Shown one piece after another: positions 7,885 to 17,269 of a stretch of 64,000 nucleotides of DNA (the first letter of the stretch is position 1; every line of letters begins with the position of its first letter). Below the pieces are notes generated by a model. The model was not told the origin of the DNA, did not search any database, and was given only the letters and a program-made list of their open reading frames with translations. Both the position numbers and the translations under genes were made by a program. Source of the DNA: Niastella vici (GTDB lineage Bacteria > Bacteroidota > Bacteroidia > Chitinophagales > Chitinophagaceae); contig NZ_LVYD01000048.1 of NCBI RefSeq assembly GCF_002077945.1, positions 158,253 through 222,252 of the forward strand. The letters run 5' to 3'.

Positions 7885-8922
7885 CTACCGAATTACCTCA
7901 TTTGATTTAACCGGAAAGAATAATGCGATGTGAGTTGGTCTTTTAAATAATTTAATGCCATCTGAGGCGTTCGACAAAACCGTCCTTCCCGCGCCACTGA
8001 TATCATCTAACCGGGTCACATACCCGGCATCTATATCGGTAACATAAATGCGGTCGTTCTTATCTATCGCTATTCCAGCTGGTTTTACCAAATAATGACC
8101 ACTTGCTCCGCCCGGGCCTATGCCTTCAAAAGATTGCATATTGCGGCCATCCATATCGTCAATCCTTACTATTTTGGAACCATCCGGCTTCACATAATAG
8201 ATCCTGTTCTTGCTGTCTACAGCAACGTCACTTACCGATTGAACCTGACAGCCCCTGCCTCCATATTGTTGCCCGTCGTAGGTCTTCCATCCATCACCAT
8301 TCATATTGTCGATACGCACAATTCGGTTGTTCCCAAGATCGGCTACATAAATTCGACCGCTTGCATCAATCGTGATCCCAAAAGGATTTTTAAACTGGCC
8401 TGCACCCGATCCGGTTGATCCAAAACTGACGAGATTGGTGCCAGACAGATCGTCGATCCGGATCACCTGTCCCAGATCTGCATCTGTAATATAGATCCGG
8501 CCCTGTCTGTCGCATGCTATTGCAGTAGGACGTTTTAACGGTCCGGTGAATTTGCCGAATTTTCTCGCCTCCTTAATGTACGGAGGTTGTGAGTACCCAA
8601 CCCATACTACCTCATAAACATTCCCTTTGTTATCGGCGCCAATTCCCTGCACTCCAGACAAACGCTCTGTTATCACGTGGTTTTTGCCGGTAAAATCTTC
8701 CATAAGGAGCATGGGATAAGCCCCATTATCTACATACTCATCATATACATACATGGCAGGTTCCCTTACAATAACAGCAGTATTAATGACATTGACAGGT
8801 TTTTGCATTGGTTTTGCCAATTCAACATTTACCTTCTGCTGGGCTATTCCGGTGGAGCAAGTCGTTGAGCATAAAATAACGAACAACGCGTTCGCTACTA
8901 TTTTAGCAGGTTTGGTTGACAT
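7885..8922 (-). CDS. NHL-repeat beta-propeller protein, exported
   Basis: A 345-residue protein with an N-terminal signal sequence (hydrophobic 8-24, then AQQKVN). From about residue 95 it consists of repeated blades of the form GRIYVADLGNNRIVRID, about six in all, the signature of NHL/SMP-30-like six-bladed propellers. Such propellers bind ligands or proteins or have lactonase activity; no catalytic metal ligands can be assigned here. It lies on the minus strand downstream of the chitinase gene but is separated from it by a terminator, so it is probably transcribed alone. Confidence 0.8.
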   Translation of the reverse strand: MSTKPAKIVANALFVILCSTTCSTGIAQQKVNVELAKPMQKPVNVINTAVIVREPAMYVYDEYVDNGAYPMLLMEDFTGKNHVITERLSGVQGIGADNKGNVYEVVWVGYSQPPYIKEARKFGKFTGPLKRPTAIACDRQGRIYITDADLGQVIRIDDLSGTNLVSFGSTGSGAGQFKNPFGITIDASGRIYVADLGNNRIVRIDNMNGDGWKTYDGQQYGGRGCQVQSVSDVAVDSKNRIYYVKPDGSKIVRIDDMDGRNMQSFEGIGPGGASGHYLVKPAGIAIDKNDRIYVTDIDAGYVTRLDDISGAGRTVLSNASDGIKLFKRPTHIALFFPVKSNEVIR

Positions 8923-8981
8923 AATATTAAATTATTATACGCCAAAATAAACAAAAAAAGGATATGAATAATATTCCAATG

Positions 8982-9012
8982 AAAAAGGGCCGCCTGGAAC
9001 AGCGGCCCCTTC
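8982..9012 (-). terminator. Rho-independent terminator of the chitinase gene
   Basis: GGGCCGC (8987-8993) pairs with GCGGCCC (9002-9008). The AAAAA at 8982-8986 gives the U run on the minus strand, 27 bases past the chitinase stop. Confidence 0.85.
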
Positions 9013-9034
9013 TCACATTATTGCGTGTGACCGC

Positions 9035-10645
9035 CTATTTCACAATTACTTTTTGCACATAACTATTGCCCGCATTTTCAATTTTTACGAGGTATGTTCC
9101 TGGTAAATATTTTACCGGAATGTTAATAGTACCTGTGCCGGTTTTATATTGAGCCAGTGTTTTACCAGTTATATCCATTACCGTTACATGTACAGGCGCA
9201 TTGGCATTGTATTGTTTTACGGTAACAGTTAAAGCTGATCCTTTTTGTACCGGGTTGGGGTAAATTCCTCCTTGGGTGCCCCCGGTAACAAAATTCAATG
9301 CTGCTGTTGCCACCCTTGTACCTGTTGCAGTAACGATGCCATATTTGAACTTTTCCCAGCCCTGAATGCTTGTACGGTTACAGTTCATAGCCTGTGCGCC
9401 ATTCTCTGAACTTACATACAAGCCATTGTTGCCACGCAACGAAATGGTACTGTCTGCATTTACCAGCCAGTCAAACTGCTCCCAGCCCTGTGCAGTGGCG
9501 CGGTTGCAGGTCATGGCCTGCGCACCATTTTCAGATGACACAAATTTATTCATGCTCTGCAACGTTACTTTTCCATTACCGGCGTCCCCTACAATAAACT
9601 GTTCCCAGCCCTGGGGCACAGTGCGGTTACAATTCATGGCCTTTGTACCATTTTCTGAACTTACATACAATGCATTATTGCCCTGAAGCCAAATTGTTTT
9701 TCCTATGGGGGCTGTAACAACTGGACCACTACCACTCCTGTTCACTACTACTTCATGAATAGCCGATACCAACGAGTACTGGCCGCTTACATCACCCGAA
9801 AGTTCCCACATCATAATACCCCCGCCCTGATCAAAAGCAAGGTTGGTTTTATTTTTAATGGTAGTAATTCCATTATACCCTTTCCCATTGTAGGTATCTG
9901 AATAAGGGTCAGCCCCCTGGGCCAGCAATTGCGCATACGTTTCCCAGGTAGGGCGGCAGTAAAAAGGAACGCCCAGAATGGCTTTGGCAGCCGGCACACC
10001 TCTTCCGCGCCAGTAATTCATACACTCAACCGCCAGGTTGTAGGTAGAATGCTGGTAATCATTGTCGTCATATGCCATAATGGTCAAATAATCAACCGTA
10101 TCGAAAACGCCGGTCACAATGTGGGTGCCATAATTACCGATAACCGCAATAGTGCACAGCTTTCCATTGTTATGCATGGTAGCTGACAGCTGTTGCATCA
10201 TGAGTAAGAAATTATTGGCTTCTGTTCCGTCAGATGGGTATTCCCAGTCAATGTCTATACCGTCGAGGTTATACTGGTTGGCAAAAGCCAGCATATTATT
10301 GGCAAAGTTGACACGGTTGGTTGCGCTGGCTACTATTCCATGAAAGCCATCTCCTCCACCCCCACCGCCTACTGAGACCAGCACTTTCACCCCATTGGCG
10401 TGCGCAGCGGTAACCAGGCTTTGCAGCTTCGAAGGGTTTTCAATGGACTGATACCCGCCATTGGAAGTGGGTATCAAAAAAGCATAATTTACATGTGTTA
10501 ATTTGCTGAACTGGATATCACTTACCGAACCGGCCCAGGTAGGCAGGTATCCTACTACTTTAAACTGCGCTTCTGCCGGTGTCATTAGTGATGACAGCAA
10601 TACCAGCAGCATACAGTACATCATTCTGCATAAACTTGTTTTCAT
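9035..10645 (-). CDS. GH18 chitinase with fascin-like repeats and T9SS type A sorting domain
   Basis: A 536-residue secreted enzyme with a signal peptide cleaved after about A26 (PAEA-Q). The GH18 barrel runs from 28 to about 305, with SVGG at 91-94 and the catalytic [10 protein letters not shown] at 128-137 (D128, D131, D133, proton donor E135). GH18 enzymes hydrolyse chitin by substrate-assisted catalysis. Residues about 315-440 are three fascin-like units ([14 protein letters not shown]...GWEQF), the same module as in the GH16 protein. The C-terminus ([13 protein letters not shown]...KVIVK) is a T9SS type A sorting domain. It has its own terminator. The large regulator gene at 10972-13878 lies upstream on the same strand and could control it. 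Confidence 0.95.
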   Translation of the reverse strand: MKTSLCRMMYCMLLVLLSSLMTPAEAQFKVVGYLPTWAGSVSDIQFSKLTHVNYAFLIPTSNGGYQSIENPSKLQSLVTAAHANGVKVLVSVGGGGGGDGFHGIVASATNRVNFANNMLAFANQYNLDGIDIDWEYPSDGTEANNFLLMMQQLSATMHNNGKLCTIAVIGNYGTHIVTGVFDTVDYLTIMAYDDNDYQHSTYNLAVECMNYWRGRGVPAAKAILGVPFYCRPTWETYAQLLAQGADPYSDTYNGKGYNGITTIKNKTNLAFDQGGGIMMWELSGDVSGQYSLVSAIHEVVVNRSGSGPVVTAPIGKTIWLQGNNALYVSSENGTKAMNCNRTVPQGWEQFIVGDAGNGKVTLQSMNKFVSSENGAQAMTCNRATAQGWEQFDWLVNADSTISLRGNNGLYVSSENGAQAMNCNRTSIQGWEKFKYGIVTATGTRVATAALNFVTGGTQGGIYPNPVQKGSALTVTVKQYNANAPVHVTVMDITGKTLAQYKTGTGTINIPVKYLPGTYLVKIENAGNSYVQKVIVK

Positions 10646-10971
10646 TTGGTAATTGGTTTAAATGTATTATGAATGGTATTAATGCATTGGAAGTTTATCT
10701 TAAAACTAATTTTATGGCGGCAGGTTGCCCGACAATAACCTGCCAGGATTCTTCATCATGTTTTCAATTTTAATGGTTAACAAAAAACGTATACTGATTT
10801 ACGGGGATGCTTAGGGGGATCAGTGCGAAGGGGATGCAAAGATGCAATCAAAAAGGGGTGGATGCCAAAATTGAGGGTACGTCAAAAACTCTACAGCAGA
10901 AAACGGCTGTATGATTATCAGCATATTACAAAACACTCGCGCGTACTATATTACGTAAACAGATAAAATCC
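10646..10971. other. Intergenic region between chitinase and sensor-regulator genes
   Basis: A 326-base stretch that should contain the chitinase promoter (minus strand) and the end of the regulator transcript. I see no convincing ORF, RNA or strong hairpin. A G-rich patch lies near 10801-10860. Confidence 0.5.
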
Positions 10972-13878
10972 TCAACTGGTAACCGTAATTAAAAAATCGT
11001 ACAGGTTGATGTCGTTCGAAGTAATACCCAGTTTTTTGCGCAGGCGGTATCGCCCGGTTTCAACCCCGCGAATGGAGATATTCATCAGCTGGGCAATTTC
11101 CTTGGTGTTTAAGTTCAATCGAAGATAGGCTGCCAGTTTTAATTCGGAACTGGTAAGTGCGGGACTATAATCTTTAAGCTTTTTCAAAAAATTAGCGTGC
11201 ACCTGGTCAAAGTGACTGGTGAACTGCTCCCATTCCTGGGTAATGTCGAGTTCATTGTCAATTAAACGGATGATCTTTTCAAATTCTTTGGAACCGGCTT
11301 TGAACCCTTCGTTATTTCTAAATTCGTTCAGATCAACTTTTATTTTTGAAAAAACGCTCACTTTTCGAACGAGGTTCATGGCGGTAGAAGCCAGTTGCGC
11401 CTTTTTATGCTCAATATCGGCATGCAGTTTTTCGTTCGTGAGCCGAATGATCTCCTGCTCATTTTTACCCCTCTCCAGTTCGTGAAACAGCTTCAGTTGC
11501 TTTTGCTGTTCTTCATATCGCTGTTGTTGTTGCAGCAGTTTTTGTTGTTCGCGGTGACGAAATTGCTGCTGCTGCCATTTATAAAACCAATACATTATGC
11601 CTGCAAACACACAGAAATATAACGAGTAAGCCCACCATGTTCTGTACCAGGGGGGCAAGATGGTAAAGGAAAAGCTGGCAATAGCCGATTCATTATCAAA
11701 GTTACTCCGGCTTTTTACCTGGAATATATAGTGGCCGGGCGGCAGATTGGTAAATTCCCGCTCTGATTTGTGGGTCCAGGCACACCAATCCTCATCCAAT
11801 CCTTTTAAAAAATAGCTGTAAGAAATATGCTGCTGTTGACCGTATAAAACTGCGCTACATTGAAAATTCAACGAGTTGAAGCGGTAATTTATCCTGGGTT
11901 CCAACCATTTTTTCCCGGGCTCAACATAGCCGCCATACAGGAGGTTTTCTTTTTTACCGGCCCGCTGCACCATCCTGATAAATGTAGTTAGCTGAAATTT
12001 ACTTTTTTTATAACGTGCATAATTAAGATGAAAGAACCCTCTTTCAGCGGCGATCAACACATTGTTACTGTCGATAATATTTATATGTTCAAAGCCATCG
12101 GGCATGATCTTATCATCTAATTCCGGAATGTATATTAACCGGGGACCTCCACCCGACCGGTCAATTACCCCCACCCGTTTGTTGCTGCAAAACCAGATAT
12201 TACCTGCCCCGTCTTCCTTCAGGTAATCGACCCGCAAAGTGCCAAACAGCTTATTAAAATAGCCGGAGGGTACAAATTCATTTCCTGTGGGGTCCAATTC
12301 AAAAATACCATTGTCGTTTGTCAGCACCACCCTGCCTGCAACCGGGTACAGGTGGTTATTGTTTTTAGACAGGATCATTTTACGATCACTGTAACTCGTT
12401 GCCACCGGCCTTTTTTGTTCGTCAAAAGAAACCCTATACAACCCTCTGTAGGGATGAAGGGCCCAAATGGTGTTATTATTCTTTACTACAAAACGGGCCG
12501 ACTCAAACGGTACGTACACATCGGAATAAATGAAGCGATTGTTTTTATAATTGAAAAAGCTAATGCCGTTGTAAGTACCTGCCGCAATCACCGAAGAAGG
12601 GAAGCTATCGTTTAATGGAAGGAACGTCCAATAACCGGTTCCCTCATTAACAGGCACGGCTTTGTTGCCGTTCACCCAAAAAGCGCCTTTGTTATGAGCC
12701 AGCAACAATTGTCCGTTCACTTCCGAAACATTCCAAACCTGGCCCTTTGAGTTTTCGACCAGCGTAAATGAGCCAATGGTAAAACTAAGATCTGTACCGG
12801 CAGCTGACAGGCCCGTGCTGTATAAACCACTTGAAGTACCGAGGTATAACTGGTTATTGTGAACAATAGAGCTGGTTCCGCTATTCCGGTCAACAGGTTC
12901 GGGAAAAATATTTTTAATAGCGTTATTCCAGGTAATACAAACAATACCATTATCAAGCCCCATCCATAGATTTTGGTCCCTGTCGAGGTAAATGCATAAA
13001 ACATTGTTGGTTTGAACACCTTCCCTGATTGTAAACCGTTGTATAAATTTTCCTTCTTTATTTATAATAACACACCCGCCGAGACTGGTGTTCAGGGCGA
13101 TCTTATCGGGTGACAGCAGGCGGGCGCCGGCTATGTTACTGGCAGCGATCTCTTTAATATCCCTGCTTTCAAAACGCACCAGGGTATCATTTTTCAGAAT
13201 AAACAAACCATGAGCTACAGAAGTAATTAACAGGCTGTCTTTCCCAAAATGAGTTATACTTTTTATTTCAACATTTGCGGGCAGGCTGCCGGTCTTAATG
13301 CAGGGGATCCATTGGCTGTTCTTAAAACATACCAATCCCTTTTCGAAATCATAGGCCAGTAGTTTGCCATCGGCATAGTCTAAAAATCCCCAGTTAATGC
13401 TGTTGTATACTTTAATAGTATGGCCATTGTACTCGAATATTTTTTTACGGGAACAGAAGAAAATATGTTGCTGCACGATCTTTACATTCCATACATCTGT
13501 GAAATCATAATCACCAGGTTGCAAGCCGCTTCGCAAAGAAGTGTAGGTTAGTTCGCCATTTTTGTCCGGATAGAAATAACCAAATTCCTGTTGTGCGCCA
13601 ACATATATTCTGTCATCCCTGTCAATTGCCAGGGACCGTACGGTAGTAGCATTGGGAAGTGAATAGATGCGCCAGAAAGTACCATCGAAGCTGAGCAGCC
13701 CATTGCTGTTGGCGAAATACATAATACCGCGGCGGTCCTGTGCTATATCGCCATTTTGCCGCCCGGCTTTATAATCCTGCTTATAGTAGTTTAAGATAGT
13801 AGGAATACCGATCGTATTCTGTGCCCAGGTCAGTTGATTAAGGCATAAAACGGATATCAATAAAAATACTTTTTTCAT
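10972..13878 (-). CDS. One-component Reg_prop/Y_Y_Y sensor with C-terminal LuxR-type HTH
   Basis: A 968-residue protein. It has a signal peptide (1-19), then about 20-640 are two-component-regulator-propeller repeats (units such as DRDQNLWMGLDNGI). A Y_Y_Y domain covers about 690-760 (FTNLPPGHYIFQVKSR). A membrane segment follows (YSLYFCVFAGIMYWFY), then a Gln/Glu-rich coiled coil, and at the end a LuxR-like helix-turn-helix (LNTKEIAQLMNISIRGVET). There is no histidine kinase or receiver domain, so a periplasmic sugar signal would pass straight through the membrane to a DNA-binding domain. Relatives resemble hybrid sensors of Bacteroidetes polysaccharide loci. The gene next downstream on this strand is the chitinase, a natural target. 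Confidence 0.88.
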   Translation of the reverse strand: MKKVFLLISVLCLNQLTWAQNTIGIPTILNYYKQDYKAGRQNGDIAQDRRGIMYFANSNGLLSFDGTFWRIYSLPNATTVRSLAIDRDDRIYVGAQQEFGYFYPDKNGELTYTSLRSGLQPGDYDFTDVWNVKIVQQHIFFCSRKKIFEYNGHTIKVYNSINWGFLDYADGKLLAYDFEKGLVCFKNSQWIPCIKTGSLPANVEIKSITHFGKDSLLITSVAHGLFILKNDTLVRFESRDIKEIAASNIAGARLLSPDKIALNTSLGGCVIINKEGKFIQRFTIREGVQTNNVLCIYLDRDQNLWMGLDNGIVCITWNNAIKNIFPEPVDRNSGTSSIVHNNQLYLGTSSGLYSTGLSAAGTDLSFTIGSFTLVENSKGQVWNVSEVNGQLLLAHNKGAFWVNGNKAVPVNEGTGYWTFLPLNDSFPSSVIAAGTYNGISFFNYKNNRFIYSDVYVPFESARFVVKNNNTIWALHPYRGLYRVSFDEQKRPVATSYSDRKMILSKNNNHLYPVAGRVVLTNDNGIFELDPTGNEFVPSGYFNKLFGTLRVDYLKEDGAGNIWFCSNKRVGVIDRSGGGPRLIYIPELDDKIMPDGFEHINIIDSNNVLIAAERGFFHLNYARYKKSKFQLTTFIRMVQRAGKKENLLYGGYVEPGKKWLEPRINYRFNSLNFQCSAVLYGQQQHISYSYFLKGLDEDWCAWTHKSEREFTNLPPGHYIFQVKSRSNFDNESAIASFSFTILPPWYRTWWAYSLYFCVFAGIMYWFYKWQQQQFRHREQQKLLQQQQRYEEQQKQLKLFHELERGKNEQEIIRLTNEKLHADIEHKKAQLASTAMNLVRKVSVFSKIKVDLNEFRNNEGFKAGSKEFEKIIRLIDNELDITQEWEQFTSHFDQVHANFLKKLKDYSPALTSSELKLAAYLRLNLNTKEIAQLMNISIRGVETGRYRLRKKLGITSNDINLYDFLITVTS

Positions 13879-14146
13879 AGGTAACTACCTGACAATTATA
13901 TAGCATCATCTTTTGCACGGGGGATTATAGTGGTAGCTACGGAGAGTTATGGGGGCAGGTTCTATTAAACTTTAAAAACAAATATAGGTTGCTGATAGAA
14001 ATTGCCATATTGGCTTGATAACTTTATTTGTTAACATTTCTGTTTTCAATGCCCGGCTTCAAACATATATTGATTAATGAGATGCTTAATGAATAAATTC
14101 TTCGTTAGCGACTTTATCAATTCCTTTCATTCATGGAACCGACCGG

Positions 14147-16615
14147 CTAATGAATTAGCTCAACGACACCTTTTCTTTCAACCAGGTTACCCATATAGTC
14201 AATGCCTGCTGCTTTCCAAACGAAGGTATTTGTAGTTTGCGAAGCTGCATTCACCATCCCATTCCATCCCACATTAGACCGGGTAGAAAAAAATACCTGT
14301 TGTCCCCATCTATTATACACCGCGAAGTAACGGAATTCCTTTATTCCAACTGGTATTGCTTTCAATACATCATTACGGCCATCGCCATTTGGCGTAAATG
14401 CATTGGGTACATATATTTCAGGCCCGGGATACACTTTTATGTTGATATTGTCCATATCTGTGCAACCGGCCGGAGTAGTGGCTGTTATGGTATAGCTGGC
14501 AGGCTGATCAATTGATAGAACCGGGTCTTTTACTAATGGATTGCTTAAACCCAAAGCCGGGGACCAGCTATAGTTTGTAAATCCGCTGTTATTCACATCT
14601 ACCGCATTTAACTGAAATGAGCGATTGGCCATGATAACTGTATCGTTTCCTGCAAACACTTTGGCAGGTGGCGTTACGTTTACGGTAACGGTTGCAGGCT
14701 GAACAGAGGAGCAGCCGTTTGCATCAGTAACAGTAAGCTGATAAGTAATGTTTTCAAGAGGTTTGTTAACTGCAGGGGTATAAGAATGAGGATTATCCAG
14801 ATAAGTGGCCGGTGTCCAATAGCAGGTAATACCTCCGCTTCCCTGTAAAGCAGTACTTTGGCCATAACATATCGGTGGCACGATATCAGCTATAGCTTTA
14901 GGAGCAGGATTTACGAATACTATAACCGAATCTTTTTGAGTACATGGGCCAAGAGTGGCGGTAACATAATACTTTGTAGTAGTGGCAGGAGATGCTACAG
15001 GATTGGGAAGCGAAGCATTGTTCAACCCTGCGGAAGGCGTCCACACAAAGCTGTTGGTATTTGAAGTGGCCGATAAAGCACTGCTGGTTCCTTCGCAGAT
15101 GGTTATAGCTGCACCTGCATCAACAACAAGATTATTAGTAAGTGGTACCATGATGGCTGAAGATATTATACAACCATTAGCATCTTTTACACTGGCAGTA
15201 TAGGTGCCTGACGGCAGATTGTTAAACATATAATTATTACCAAACACCGTACCATCAATACTATATTGCAACGGCAAGGTGCCACCAGTGCCGTTTATAG
15301 TTACCATACCATCGTTGTTGTTGCAACTGGCCGCAGAAGCGCTTACTGATAATTGGGGCCCGCTGTTAAAGCCTATTATAATAGTGGTGGTATTGGTAGC
15401 GCCTGTTGCGTCTTTTATTGTAACCGTATAAGTTCCTGCTGCCAGTTGTGTAAAGGTGTTGCCTGGTTGAAAATTGATCCCATTAACCGAGTACAGATAT
15501 GGTAATGTTCCGTTACTGCCTGTGGCGGTAATAGTGCCATTGGCTAACCCACAGTTTGCACTCGTTCCTATGGCCGATACAGCCACACAATTCCTGTTAA
15601 CCTGTGCACTTATTGATTTGGATTGCCCGGCACCGTCTTTCACCGTTAAATAATACGACCCGCTTGGCAGGCCTGTAAACGTGTTGCTGACCTGAAAGTT
15701 GATCCCATCTATCGTATAGGTATATGGCGGTGTGCCGCCCTGGGCAGTTACCGTAACAGTGCCATCGTTTCCACTACAGGTTTCATTGGTAGTAGTGACA
15801 GCCGGTGAGCAGGACGACAGGATTGTAAATACAAATATCCGTAAATTGCCTGCAGCATCTTTAATATATACCGGATAAATGCCGGGCCCAAGATTATTAA
15901 ATGTACCATTACCTGTATAATTAATACCATCCAAAGAGTAGGTGTATGGAAGTGCTCCTCCTGAAGCAGCTGCAATTATGCGTCCATCATTTTGGCAGGC
16001 AGAGGCAGAGGCCGAAGAATATCCCAAACCAAAAAAACAGGGACCGCCGCCTCCTAACGCATATTTATATGAGCCTGTACAGCCGTTTGCATCTTTCACA
16101 AAAAAAACATATTCGCCCGGCAACAAATTAGGGAATACATTACCCGCCTGGTAATTTACACCATTCATGCTGTAAGTGTAAGGAGGCGCTCCCCCACTTG
16201 CGGCCAACGTTACAATGCCATCCCTCGTTGCACAGGTTGTTGGTATTGTAAAACCTGATACCTGCACAGATGGTGCCGAATAGGTACCGGATATATATAT
16301 CGATACAGTTTGAATAGCGCCTGTTGCATCTTTAACAGTAAGGGTATAATAGCCTGACGCAAGACCAGTAAAATAACCTATAGGATGAGGACCTGAGTTA
16401 TTAAGGTCATAGCTATACGGCGCCGTTCCATTACTTGCGTGCGCAATCATGCTGCCATTATTGTTACCACACAAAGCTCCCGTTGAAGTAACGTTTACTG
16501 TAATATTGCTGGCTGCTCTGGCAGGGTTATTGCCAGCTGTTTGACCTATTCCTTTATTTATGTACAAGAGGCAACAGCACAGGATAAAAACCAGGACTTT
16601 CTTACAGGAGGGCAT
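14147..16615 (-). CDS. SprB-repeat surface protein with gliding-motility (T9SS type B) C-terminal domain
   Basis: An 822-residue exported protein with a signal peptide (1-24). About six or seven SprB-type repeats of 75-80 residues follow, each with DGTVTVTAQGGTPPYTY-like and GTYTVTIKDATG-like parts. Then come Ig/PKD-like domains (about 500-720) and a C-terminal domain with YVPNAFTPNGDGRNDV and FAVYNRWGQQVF, diagnostic of gliding-motility-associated / T9SS type B sorting. SprB is the mobile adhesin in flavobacterial gliding; this is much shorter and may be an adhesin or matrix protein. The repeats are only protein-level tandem repeats and their DNA has diverged. A second type B protein is encoded upstream on the same strand. 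Confidence 0.9.
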   Translation of the reverse strand: MPSCKKVLVFILCCCLLYINKGIGQTAGNNPARAASNITVNVTSTGALCGNNNGSMIAHASNGTAPYSYDLNNSGPHPIGYFTGLASGYYTLTVKDATGAIQTVSIYISGTYSAPSVQVSGFTIPTTCATRDGIVTLAASGGAPPYTYSMNGVNYQAGNVFPNLLPGEYVFFVKDANGCTGSYKYALGGGGPCFFGLGYSSASASACQNDGRIIAAASGGALPYTYSLDGINYTGNGTFNNLGPGIYPVYIKDAAGNLRIFVFTILSSCSPAVTTTNETCSGNDGTVTVTAQGGTPPYTYTIDGINFQVSNTFTGLPSGSYYLTVKDGAGQSKSISAQVNRNCVAVSAIGTSANCGLANGTITATGSNGTLPYLYSVNGINFQPGNTFTQLAAGTYTVTIKDATGATNTTTIIIGFNSGPQLSVSASAASCNNNDGMVTINGTGGTLPLQYSIDGTVFGNNYMFNNLPSGTYTASVKDANGCIISSAIMVPLTNNLVVDAGAAITICEGTSSALSATSNTNSFVWTPSAGLNNASLPNPVASPATTTKYYVTATLGPCTQKDSVIVFVNPAPKAIADIVPPICYGQSTALQGSGGITCYWTPATYLDNPHSYTPAVNKPLENITYQLTVTDANGCSSVQPATVTVNVTPPAKVFAGNDTVIMANRSFQLNAVDVNNSGFTNYSWSPALGLSNPLVKDPVLSIDQPASYTITATTPAGCTDMDNINIKVYPGPEIYVPNAFTPNGDGRNDVLKAIPVGIKEFRYFAVYNRWGQQVFFSTRSNVGWNGMVNAASQTTNTFVWKAAGIDYMGNLVERKGVVELIH

Positions 16616-17269
16616 TGGGGATAACAGATTTAGGGATAATTATTTCTTAATATGATGTAGAAAAGCACGGAATTGATAACATCAATAAAAATCATGGCAA
16701 ATTAAAAGAACCGGTGGGCATTGTCAAATTATTTGAATGGGTGTGCTGATTTGACCAATAGGTGTGTAGTTTTTGGCAAAAACTGCGTAATCAAATCATC
16801 TTGTTATTGACTGTAAATAAGAAAAACTAACCCGTTCATTAGTTTTTACGGTAAGTAGGTAAAATCTCCCCGCTTTACCCGCAAACAAGGTTTGTGAAAG
16901 AAAAACAGGAGGCGATAGAGAAAACAATTAAAATGATAGAAGATAGACGTTAGAAAAGAGCCCTGCTAAAAGCGGGGCTTTTTTATGTCATTAATGTTAT
17001 GGGTATTAGTTAAATAAAAAGGGCTCCAATGAAGCGCGCTGAATTTATCACATTTTTCAGCCGGTTTATCACATTTTTATTATATACCGTGTAAGCATTT
17101 GTATCAACTAACACTAATCCATCAGTTTCGCGCAATAAGATCTCTAAATTTGACCGTACACAGATCAATATTAACCATCATACCATACCTATTGGGACTA
17201 GGACTACGTATGCCCAATGTATACAGGATTTTTACTGAGGTTTTACAGGTTAGCAGGCATTATGCCTTT
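16616..17269. other. Intergenic region between two surface-protein genes
   Basis: A 654-base stretch. It holds a plus-strand terminator hairpin at 16959-16984 and, just before it, a minimal start-stop frame (ATG 16933, six codons, MIEDRR). A direct repeat of TTATCACATTTTT occurs near 17046-17080. Nothing else is recognisable. A plus-strand terminator with no plus-strand gene before it suggests a short unannotated transcript. Confidence 0.4.
16959..16985 (+). terminator. Rho-independent terminator hairpin without an obvious gene
   Basis: AGCCCTGC (16959-16966) and GCGGGGCT (16972-16979) form an 8-bp stem with one G-U, a 5-base loop and a following TTTTT on the plus strand. Confidence 0.7.

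Noticed and set aside
14400..16500. DNA-level tandem repeats or CRISPR in the SprB-like gene
   Set aside because: Only the protein repeats are conserved; the DNA units differ and there are no constant repeats with spacers.
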